Assembly (NCBI GenBank): GCA_029747585.1
Contig: JAPEVF010000715.1
Span: forward strand, 1 to 22,840
Direction of reading: 5' to 3'
Source of the DNA: Pleurotus djamor
Taxonomy: Eukaryota > Basidiomycota > Agaricomycetes > Agaricales > Pleurotaceae
DNA: 22,840 bases
Shown here piece after piece: positions 1 to 9,402 of this stretch (its first letter is position 1; each line of letters begins with the position of its first letter). Made by a program: the position numbers and the translations under genes. The notes beneath the pieces were generated by a model. That model was not told where the DNA came from. It saw nothing but the letters and a program-made list of their open reading frames with translations, and did no database searches.

Positions 1-1243
1 CTGCGATGACAAAGTGAAATTCATCTATGCCTTGAATCGTTTTCGCCCAGGCGAAGACCCCTCTGTCCGGCAGAAGAAGGTTCTCCTTGAACATGGCCTC
101 GATCCTAGCATATGTCATTCACCTCGGGTCAGAATCATCAGTGGCGACCTACGTGAACCGAATTTCGGGCTTGATGAAGTCGCCTTTTCGGAGGTACGAA
201 CTCGACTAGGATGTTTATGTTCTCACTGATCAAGTCACTTTTAGATACGAACCTGTGTGACCCATTTTGTTCATCTCGGTACGTTCCACTAAATTGCGTG
301 TGCATGTATCATCATTTCAACTGACATGCTTTCAGCGTGGCCTGTCGATTGGAAAATGAGTCTGAGATCATTTGATGGTATGTTATCGGGTGTCGTCAAC
401 CTTGTCAACGCCGCGCTTTCCTTCAATAATGCCCGGATACCCCGCATCCTCTTCGCCAGTTCAATCGGCGTCTTCAATAGTTGAGTTCAGTCATATGATT
501 TTCTCCTTATCGTCCAACATCATGATCGATAGATCCTGAGGAGGGGTTCGTCATCCCTGAGGGTCCTTTGGAAGACTTGAACGCCGCATCCGGGCGTGGT
601 TACAGCGAAGCAAAGGCCATCGCAGAGGAGATACTCCTAACAGCTGCCAAATCTTCCCTTCTTCGCCCTCTCATCATCAGGATTGGTCAAATCGCTGGAA
701 GCCCAAATGGCACATGGAAAACAACGGAATGGGTACCTGCACTCATTAAATCGAGTGTCACTGTTGGTGGGCTCCCATTCACACCCCACGTACGTTTGGT
801 TATTGGGTTCCGAGCTGACCGTTGATTACTCTATCACAAATGTCTAGGACGCGTCCTGGATTCCCGCGTCTCTAGCCGGCAGAGCGATCGCCGACCTCCT
901 CAATCAAGAATCAACCACTTCTCCCGTTGTCAATCTTGTTCACCCCAAACCTCTACCCGTTTCCCATCTGATGCAAGTCATTGGACGACAACTCCGCGTG
1001 CCCCTGATTCCATATCAGGAGTGGCTCTCACGCATTGAAGCCACTGATCTCAGTCGCATGGAGTTGGACCAAGTTCCTGCTCTGAAAATGATGGACTTCT
1101 ATCAGCGACACGGTCTGAGAGATATGAAAATTTCCGACATGATTTGTCGGGAGCTCTCACCTTCGCTCAGGTCCGCCGCGGAAATTGATGACGATCAGAT
1201 AATCAACTGGGTTTCGTACTGGCGCGGCTCAGGTCTATTATAG
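1..1243 (+). CDS. NRPS-like A-T-R enzyme, C-terminal thioester reductase domain (5' partial)
   Basis: C-terminal 340 residues of a multidomain adenylate-forming reductase; the 5' part lies left of the window. Exons: <2-193, 247-280, 336-479, 533-789, 848-1243, with consistent phases. The product is an NADPH-dependent extended-SDR reductase domain (NAD_binding_4, PF07993) of the kind that releases a thioester-bound acyl group as aldehyde or alcohol in Lys2-type, NPS3-type and fungal carboxylic acid reductases. Visible landmarks: a VTHFVHLGAWPVDW stretch, then RILFASSIGVFN with the SDR Ser region, then the catalytic Y-x-x-x-K as GYSEAK at about 590-630, and a conserved GLPFTPHDASWIP segment across the last intron. 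The NADP-binding glycine loop would lie upstream, outside the window. No frameshift or stop is seen in the part present. The gene ends 99 bp from the convergent transporter gene. Whether A and T domains precede it cannot be seen here. Confidence 0.93.
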
Positions 1244-1342
1244 TTCATTAGCTGTTTCGATCGATACTGATAGGTCGTGAGCGTTGGGGCGAATGCGAGC
1301 GCGTGTTGACTCTGTGTCCAAGCTCGAGGTCCCAGGGGAAGA

Positions 1343-3417
1343 TTACAGTATGTATTTCGAAGTACTATGGACTGCCTTCTCCACTTTGTTATCAGCATCC
1401 CTCTGGTCTTTCTGATTGAGTGAAGCAAGCCGGTACCGCAAGACGAGCGACATGGCCATGCTGACGCAGATGGAAGCCAGGCAGGTCCCAAGAGAACGGG
1501 TATACGATGGTCCCCGTTTACGGTCCCAGGCATATCTGAGTAACATGCGGGCGGAGGGTATGAGAAACGCGAGATAGCTATAACAAATGATCAACTTACG
1601 GCCCGGCGACCAGTCCCAATTGAGAGACACCATTGACAATGGCAATTCCAATAGCACGTTGCTCGGACTTGATTGTAGACACCGCCCAAGCAACGATACA
1701 CATGCCCGAGATGGGCGCAACGGCCATGAGAAACCTTGTCACAGAAGCATCAGACAGACTGGGACATCAGAGAAGTGACGGACACTAAACAGTGAAATGT
1801 ACCGGGCAACAATATTCATTGAACTCATCGAGATGACGAAACCGAGTGCGGCCAGACCGGCAGGGACAATACTATGCCAGCAACGTTCGAGTACTTGATC
1901 GGAATGCCTATGCAAAGATAGTATCACTGTGACAAATTAATGACTGGGGAAAATATCCAACCATGTTATTACAAACGCCACAGCCGTCGCCAAAATCCAG
2001 GGTGGTGCACAAAGCAGTAGAGTGATGGTATTATTATACCCGAGCGTCTGAGCGAGGGTGGGGAAAAAAGCTGCGAACGAGTAGGAAAGTTGCGCAGATG
2101 TCAGGATACCCGTCAGCCACCAAATCTTCCAGTTGGTGAGTGCGTTGGTGAGAGAAGCAGATAATCTCTTGCGGGACGAGACTTCGTAGGTAGGATCGAC
2201 ATCTTCCTCTAGTCGCTGTAGTGCAATTGCGTACAAGTTCGGATCCAGCCAAGCGGGGCGTTGATTGGGAAAGTCGGGAAGTATAAAAAATCCAAGAATT
2301 GCCACGGCCATTGAGATGGCGCCTTCAATGAAGAATAGCCATCTGTAAGGCGAAGTAGGCTGGTTAGGTAAAAGTCAAAACGGTGAAAAATAAGGATGTT
2401 GACCGCCATGCTGAATGACCAAGCCTTCCTTCCATGGTGTCGAGTATTCCGGAGGCGATTAAAGATCCGAATGCGTTTGAAATTAGAGTTCCACAAAGGA
2501 TAACCGCAGTCCGAACACCCAGTTCACCTATCGATGCCTACTTGAATAATTCGCAGGTTCGATATTGTAAGGTCAATTCACCTTGCTTATACCACCTAGA
2601 CATGAGCAGGAACGCTCCAGGAAGAACTTTGAGATCATGTCAGAACAATGGATGGATGTCGGATTGATGTAACGAGGGACATACAAGTGGCTTCTACAGC
2701 ACCAAGAAAGAAGCGGCAAGCAAGCAAGCCCGAGAAGCTAAAAAGTCATGAGAACCCTAGCGTGGACTTTTGCGGAGACAGTGTACTTGGTACTGATTCC
2801 TAACGTTACCATTGGGTTAGAATTGAGCTGTGGACCTCGAGCATGGATGTAATTTTACCTGTAAGAATGGTGATCATGCTCCAAAGGAGGCAACAGCAGG
2901 GCAAGTAAAGCGATGGCTTTCCCAACCAATTCAGAAGCATATTGCTGAAAGACTCCATGATTAGTTGATAAGAACCAAGATACAGGAGAGGGCTTCAGGC
3001 TCACGACGGCACTTGTATCAGGATGTATCCGGCAAATAGAACAGAGAGAACCGTTGAATACTCAGTACTGCTGAGGCGAAGCTCGGCCTCGAGACCCCGC
3101 AACCTGGCCGCTCTGTAATCAGTGAGTTTTACTAGCCGTCACTCCTAAATTTCTAGATTGCAATGCGCACGGCAGGTTGTTACGATCAATCTGTTTGTGG
3201 TGAGTAACTCAGGACGGAACTTAACGAACGATAAAGCTGGACTTACTATGTTCAAAATGGTCATGATGACCAGGAATGACATGCGTAGGTCCAACTTCGA
3301 AAGGAGTCGCCTTTCTAACTGGCCTTTCGTACTCGAAGCATCTTGAAGTCCAGGGAGAGTGGTGGTCGAGGTTCGCTCAGTCGTTGACGCTTCCTTAGTA
3401 CTCTTCGAAAGAACCAT
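1343..3417 (-). CDS. MFS transporter, anion:cation symporter (allantoate permease-like) family
   Basis: Rebuilt as 12 exons: 3247-3417, 3171-3190, 3005-3112, 2859-2944, 2787-2799, 2685-2737, 2582-2626, 2404-2527, 1962-2342, 1803-1907, 1600-1734, 1343-1535. They sum to 1434 nt, a 477-residue protein close to the usual length of the ACS family (Dal5/Tna1/Seo1-like). Family hallmarks appear in order: IDRNNLPAARLRGLE after TM1; GLLACRFFLGAVEATF with PGAFLLMSRWYK before TM5; GILDTMEGRLGHSAWRWLFF before TM6; a long cytoplasmic loop with FPNQRPAWLD and NWKIWWLTG; a charged C-terminus. Two exons are very short (20 and 13 nt); each restores family-conserved residues. These proteins import organic anions such as allantoate, nicotinate or pantothenate; the substrate here is unknown. 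It lies between the reductase fragment (convergent, 99 bp) and DUF6534 copy 1 (divergent, 840 bp), suggesting a transport role in the cluster. Confidence 0.9.
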
Positions 3418-4257
3418 CTCTCTGGGCTAGACCTTCTGAGAAGCAGGGGGGCTAGTGTAGGGGACTTGGTCTGAGGCATTGAATTGAAATCCATAGACTG
3501 CTGTCCGATGAGAACATGAGAACATGGACGAGAAAATACCGCTATCCATCAGAAAAAGTTGATTGCCTCCAGTCAAGTACTTGATCGACGGCGGCGGGAA
3601 GGGCATGGGAAGACGGTCAGTGACGCGTATTCATCGGAGCCCAAACATTTCGATCACTGGCGGTTATTCCTGGCGACAGATCCCCAGACCACTGGAAGGG
3701 CGGTCAAGCTGGTTCGCAAGCACTGTGAGTCCGCCACCGCCACATGAGAGTTCACGTAATGCTGGCCCGACCCTGACTCATGCTCAAAAAACTCATTGGA
3801 GCACGTTCAAAGCGCATCACGCATTCGAGTCTTGTCTTCTACTTTCGAGAAAGGTTCAAGCCAAGTTTTGAAGCTACGTTCGGGCACTGGTCTCACATGC
3901 GTAGTTTCACTTTTAACTCGAAGAAGGAAACTTGTATGTGATTTGGACCAAAAATGGCCGTTTACTTATTTGATTTACATACCTCTTCGCGTACCGGATA
4001 TAGAGGTGGACATTATTTGAATATAGGTATGGCGTCTTGACTCCTGATGCGTTTCAAGATAGGATAGACAGACAGCGCTCCCAGGACGAACTTGGCTTCC
4101 TCGTCGAGTATGCCAATCACTGATTTGGACTATCATTCTATGATTGAAGCTGAGGTACTACAGATAGATATATAAGCTTCTCGAGCTTACTTAAAGAGAC
4201 GTGAAAGTCTAGACAAAGCACCCCCGAAGCAAGAGTTCCACTCGTACTACCTCCTGG
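3418..4257. promoter_or_regulatory. Divergent intergenic region between MFS transporter and DUF6534 copy 1
   Basis: 840 bp lie between two divergently transcribed genes, so both promoters should be here. A TATA-like stretch (GATATATAAG, about 4167-4176) sits roughly 80 bp upstream of the DUF6534 copy 1 ATG. A CGG-rich stretch near 3588-3600 could suit a Zn2Cys6 regulator, but triplets like this are common by chance. Two overlapping short ORFs (3559-3871) show no family resemblance and are not called. Confidence 0.4.
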
Positions 4258-5717
4258 ATGGCTGCTCCTATAAACACCCTACCTCCTATACCTCCTATTA
4301 TCGCTCAGCTGTGAGTTGCTTGACCATTCGCCCACTCCAAACTGGCTAACGTCCTACTCTTCGGCAGTACAGGACCTCTTGTACGCGCATTTCTAGCTAG
4401 TCCTCTCCGAGTACGCTACTGAATCCCAGCCTAGCTGCTAGGACACTTCTTCAACTGGGGCCTCTTCGGATCCCTTGTTGTCCAGACATGTTCGTCATAT
4501 CCGTAGTGTCGCCTATACTTGTCTCAGAGAAAATTTCTAGACATATACTACCTGGCGTTTCCACACGACCGCTGGCTTCCCAAAGCCATAGTAGGATCCG
4601 CTTTTATCATTGAGCTCCTTCAGACGGTCCTAGCAACAAGGGATGCGTTCCGGAACTTTGGTTCTGGCTGGGGTGATATGAACGCTCTCGAGGAAGTTGG
4701 ATGGCTCTGGTTTAGCGTTCCAGTCCTTGGAAGTATCAGTAAGCCATCTGTCTTGTATCACCAACCCGCTGTTACTGAGCTACACGCAGTCGCATGCATG
4801 GAACAGATTTTTTTTTGCTTGGAGAATCTGGATTTTGAATGGAAATTCAATCTGGCTACCACTCGTAATTGCTTTTGTAAGACTCACATCCACAACTCAA
4901 GGGAAACTAAGCTTACCATCATGATCAACAGCTTTCGCTAGTTCAAGGAGTTGCAGGTATTTGGTCAGGGGTGTACTCTCACTTCATCGGTGCCTTCTCT
5001 GAAGTCCCCAAACACACGAAGAACATCACACCTGTAAGTTCCCTGCGCTGTGCTTTCAGACTTAAGTTGAATGGTATACTGAAAAAATAGGTCTGGCTGG
5101 GCGGTACGGCTTTGTGCGATGTTATCATTGCCGCAAGTATGATATTTTACTTGAACAACTCACGTACTGGCTTCCGCCAAACGAACGTCCTTCTCACCAA
5201 GATCATTCGCATCACCATCGAGACTGGCCTGACCTGCGCTACCTTTGCTATACTTGACCTGGCTTTCCTGTTGGCCTTCAAAGATAACAACTACCATTTG
5301 GCACCATCCATCGCGTTGTCCAAGCTCTACTCCAACAGCTTGGTGGTGGTGAGTTCGCATCTATCTTCATGGCGTGACGAGTTCGGGCGAGTGCCCAATC
5401 TCTGAATACCTTATATTCCGGAAAGGTCCTCAACTCCCGGGTTCGCATGGTAAACGGAAGGGAGACTCGAGCTCCCGCTCTTGATATGACCTTATCAACC
5501 ATCGCACCTACAAAATCTGTTACACTAGATGACTCAATGGCAAGACCTACCAACGGCCGTAACGTGATCTCGGTGTCCGTTTCGCAAGAATTCAATAACA
5601 ATTCAGTGGAACTCGATGTGAGTCTCCTGTACCTATGATCAGCACCATCCTGATGTTTGCATGCTTCAGACTGTGGGACAATATAAGAAGAGAGGAAATT
5701 ACGTTGACTTGTCATAG
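4258..5717 (+). pseudogene. DUF6534 family multi-pass membrane protein, copy 1, with one-base frameshift
   Basis: Nine exons matched one by one to intact copy 2: 4258-4310, 4368-4380, 4435-4489, 4541-4738, 4790-4876, 4932-5033, 5091-5348, 5426-5617, 5670-5717. Predicted topology is about seven membrane segments with an extracellular N-terminus and a Ser/Thr-rich cytoplasmic tail; family function is unknown. Landmarks: LPPIPPII, LLGHFFNWGLFGSLVVQTY, YYLAFPHDRWLPK, TRDAFRNFGSGWGD, FFFAWRIWIL, GVAGIW, SRTGFRQTNVLLTK, YHLAPSIALSKLYSNSL. Exon 5 is 87 nt where copy 2 has 86. The extra base falls at or next to a run of nine T (4808-4816), so the reading frame is lost between CMEQ and FFFAWRIW. All other exons keep phase, and the sequence on both sides is well conserved. 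It is therefore either a recent pseudogene, a sequence error at the homopolymer, or read through some compensating splice I did not find. Without the extra base the protein would be 334 residues. Confidence 0.8.
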
Positions 5718-5881
5718 GCTCGATGTCGAAATTCACTGTTATCCGGGCCATGACTGAAATTTCTCTTTTGCTATATGGAGGATGGATAGGACATCATATA
5801 GAGTACGAAACAAAGGAACAGGGGATGCACCTGTAGGCAGAAATTGAAGGGGAAGAAACGAAACATTGTGTACCATGCTAA
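5718..5881. other. Short convergent spacer
   Basis: 164 bp separate the stop of DUF6534 copy 1 from the stop of GMC copy 1; the two genes face each other. It presumably carries both 3' ends. I see no gene or clear terminator motif. Confidence 0.5.
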
Positions 5882-8191
5882 CTAGCAACCATGCGCAGCC
5901 TTGATGAAATCGGCCGCTCGCTCGGCTACTGTATACACCAGCGATTGAGTATGGCACTCAGGTATCTTGGGCTAAAATCATTGCATCAGCTTTGGGCGAT
6001 CAAGGGGGGGGTTGTTATGGGAAATCCTGGACGTACAAATATTGAAGCATCAACCACACGAAGACCGCTTGTACCTTTGACGAGTAAATCTGGGTCCACA
6101 ACACCCCATTTCGCATTCTTCGGCGACATCGCGGCGGTCCCAACGGGATGGTTGACGGTAACCGTGAATTTTCTAGCGTACTCGATCAATTGATCATCCG
6201 TTGTGGCATTAACCAAGTCGCCAAAGGGGCTGAGGATGAACCCATTCCACCGAGGCGAGCTGATAAATTCGCGTCCATCTTTCATAGCCTGCACCATGGC
6301 TAATATGTCGAAGTCGCTTGCGTAGATGTTGGGGTTGACAGTGGGGTTGACAAAAGGATCCGAAGACGTAATCGTGACCGACCCTCCTATAATCAACGGA
6401 AGGGATAAGTTAGGAGATTCAGGGAGATGGAAGAAGGATCGGGCGCACTCGAGACGGGTGAGACAACAGCGCTCAAGAGGGTGAGGAAGCTCCCAGTCGC
6501 GGGCTGCGCGAGATCTCCAAACTGCGCAAATCCATCCTAAGAATCCCCATCAACGAGGTCGACCAAGCCCATATAAACAGGAGTCTTACAACGAAAATTA
6601 GTTCAGTATGGGCCGAGCGAGGCCCTGAGGATGGATCCGAGAATCTCTTCAGTACGGGAGAGTTCGATAGAAGCCTCATGAAGCCAAGAGTATTGGCGGG
6701 TGAATCTACGAAAAGGCCTGTCCCGTTGCTCATCCACTCGCCAAGCGTGGTTCCGAAGACCGATTCATCGCGGAGGATGATATCAAAGGTTTTTGTGGAG
6801 TTTACGAGGTAGTAATTGGGTACCATCGGGTGATCAGTGAAGTTCTGACCAACGCTGGGCAGATCGACGATAGTTGGGATCTGGTTTTGTTTCAAGAGCG
6901 ATCTTGGTCCGATCCCTGAAAGCTGGAGGAGCTGAGGTGTGCCTATTACCCCGGTGGCAACGATTATCTCTAGCTTCGCGTGTACTCTAAAAGAAGGGGC
7001 TGCGAGAATATCAGTAAAGCAGCTTCAGAGAATGCCTGGTGATCGCTTACATGAAAGTGACTGGGTCAATTCGACGGTTTTGAAGGAAGGTTTCCCAGAA
7101 ATTGGTATTGAGGGGATGAGCTTCGTGGCACGCGTGTTGATCAATATGTCAAGGTTCTTCCTGTTCTCAACGGGTTCCAAGTACGAGGTAGCCGCGCTAC
7201 TACGAACGGAGGTGGCGATGGAAGCCTGGAGAAAACCTGCATAGGAAGAGAAGTCACAACCGCCCAAGAAGTAACAATGATGCAGGAACATACCAATACC
7301 AGTCAAGGTACCGCTGTTCAAATCTTGGTTGAACTGAAAACGCCCGCCGAGTTGTTTACTTGCACCAATGACCATGTCGTCTAGCTCTGTGGGAAACCCG
7401 GGAAGACTGACTTGCACTGGTCCCCGTCCGTGAGCTGCCGCGATGAACTCGCCCTCCGTATTGTGAGAGTCGGCTGGGGGGACTATTCTGGATGTCTGAC
7501 AGACGGGAGTTAGATATGTAAAAGACGAGAGAAAGCTTGATGGGGTAAAAACTACCTTCAGATAGTATGGCTCGATGTTCTTCCATTTCCACGCATCGAA
7601 GTTTGTGATCTTCGCCCAATTGTCCCAGACATCGTTTGAACCGCGGTTCCACGTCATCAAATCTAATGGTCCACTCAGCGGAGATCGCAAAACTCTCGAA
7701 AGAGACAACATTTACTGATGGTGCTGCTTCCTCCGAGAACATGCCCTCTGGCATAATGGAAAGTTCGATTCAGTAAGTGTGGTTGTGGGCTAGCAGTGAA
7801 GTTCCAGTCGACAACAGTGTTTGCAAGTGAGACACCAAGGAAGGGGACGACAGTGGCCAGAACGCCGTCATTTCTATCATACGCGGCGTGTGAGCCTTAC
7901 GTCTAAATGAAAAGTGAATAATACAGACGTCGCGCCAGCCTCAATGACGAGGACTCGAATTTTCGGGTTTTCCGTAAGCCTGTTAGCAAGAACACTACCA
8001 GCCGTACCAGCTTTAAAGGTTCAGCTTCGTCAGTCCAAAGGAGCGAAACGATGAGGCCAACCTCCTACTATCACGAAGTCATAACTAGCGTCCTTGACGT
8101 CGCGCGCGCTTGAAAGTAATCGAGCTTCGGCATACGACCGCGTGAAGAATACAGTCCAAAAGGAGAGTAAAAGAAGGGAAGAGGTCAACAT
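5882..8191 (-). CDS. Secreted GMC oxidoreductase (AA3_2, aryl-alcohol oxidase-like), copy 1
   Basis: Ten exons: 8062-8191, 7929-8010, 7716-7873, 7556-7662, 7294-7495, 7051-7236, 6590-6999, 6449-6536, 6037-6386, 5882-5971. Sum 1803 nt, 600 residues, the normal family length. An N-terminal signal peptide (hydrophobic, cut about residue 21-23) indicates secretion. FAD-binding GxGxxG is GAGTAG at residues 43-48. GMC signature 1 is ARGHVLGGSSTI, just before the third intron. Signature 2 is GVIGTPQLLQLSGIG at 305-319. The two active-site histidines are H534 (VNHPVG) and H578 (ECHTQ). Their 44-residue spacing equals that in Pleurotus aryl-alcohol oxidase. Such flavoenzymes oxidise primary (often aromatic) alcohols to aldehydes and reduce O2 to H2O2; the true substrate is not readable. 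Exon boundaries match copy 2 throughout. No stop or frameshift seen. It diverges from the adenylation gene. Confidence 0.95.
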
Positions 8192-9402
8192 GCCCATGAT
8201 GTGAGATAGGCGAATTGAACGGGGAAGAAGTTCTGAGCTAACACGCTCGGGTGTGGGTTAAAAAGTAGAGACAACATGTGGAAACACACGGTGACGAGAG
8301 CACATTGGGATAGATCAACCGATCAGCAAAGAAGGCGTAAGTTGCCATCGCGAGGCATGCTGAGTGGCGACACATGACAGTTGGCTGACGGTGAGAAAAA
8401 CATAGCGTCAACACGAAGTCGCACACAAATCTAGCGGCCATCGTTACGTAGCACAGATGGATCTGGAAGGTTGGCCGCTCGCCAGGTACACCGATTCGGG
8501 CTCAGCAACGTTCGCTGTCGTATTCGTGTTTCTGGGTCAGTAATCTAGGAGTGACATGGTCTGAAGTAAGTGCCAAAGCCCCACGCCGGACTGCGTTCCG
8601 TGGCTTCACAAGGATGTTATGTCGGTCCTGATGAATCGATCCACGAGCGCATGAAGAGGACTTAACCAAAAACAACCGAGCAAGGGCAAAACTCACNAGT
8701 CGAAAGAAGGCCGTCTGATACCATGTCTTTGTTGAGCCAAGCGCACGTCTAACACCCAACCGACTTATTCAAGACTTATTTCCAGTTTTGAAGATAGGAA
8801 GGCCTCAAGGGACGCGATTCACTGAGAGAAAACGTCCCCGGCAGTGTTTCGAAGGTCGGCAGCTAGCCAAAGAAGGTGGCCCAGGTGTAATTTACAGTGG
8901 GTGTAGTGTAATGACCCACGATAGTGTTGGATCAAATGAGAGCGTCTTCAAGCGCTTAACGAACTGGCGCCCGTCCTCTGGGAACTTTAAAATTACTCGT
9001 CGCAAACTTGTCGCAAACTCGTCGTCCACCAAATCCCAATTACCATCATGCACAGTTTTGCTATCCAAGGCTTCTTCCTAGGCGGTATCAGGGCTACCGG
9101 ATAATCATGGGGTGACAATGTTTGATGAATAGTTCGGGTCGAGGGCAAAGTACGCATTCAATATTCAAGCTTCAAGCTTCAGGTAATATGTTGCATGTAC
9201 CAATCATACACGCCGCGGCGCTGCCAACGCTGTCTCGGGATCAAAGTCTTCGCTTATAGAGCGGATGGGACATCGATATCCGTTGTTGGCGGGAAATTGT
9301 ACTTTTATTAGGACACTTCGAGACGGAACCTTAACAGTGCCTACACGCTTGCAGCGCCCACATAACACCTACGGCCTGAACTTCGACAACCACAGGACCA
9401 AC
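8192..9402. promoter_or_regulatory. 1.2-kb divergent intergenic region between GMC copy 1 and the adenylation gene
   Basis: Both flanking genes start at its edges, so it should hold both promoters. For the adenylation gene a TTATAG box lies near 9252-9258, about 145 bp before the chosen ATG. Small direct repeats are visible: TTCAAGC in tandem at 9164-9177, and a partly repeated TCGCAAACT block near 9000-9020. One ambiguous base is at 8697. Short ORFs here (for example 8238-8441 minus and 8788-9081 plus) resemble no family. Confidence 0.45.

Noticed and set aside
1195..1533. 112-codon minus-strand ORF between the reductase and transporter
   Set aside because: It overlaps the last transporter exon in another frame and the reductase 3' end; no family resemblance.
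5278..5751. 157-codon minus-strand ORF
   Set aside because: Antisense to exons 7-9 of DUF6534 copy 1, whose plus-strand exons match copy 2 in length and sequence.
7356..7754. 132-codon minus-strand ORF in another frame of GMC copy 1
   Set aside because: It reads through introns of the oxidase in the wrong frame; the phased exons explain this DNA.
9265..9402. Upstream in-frame ATG adding 46 residues to the adenylation protein
   Set aside because: The added residues are unlike the family N-terminus, and a TATA-like element sits only about 10 bp before this ATG, leaving little room for a transcription start; the ATG at 9403 fits better.
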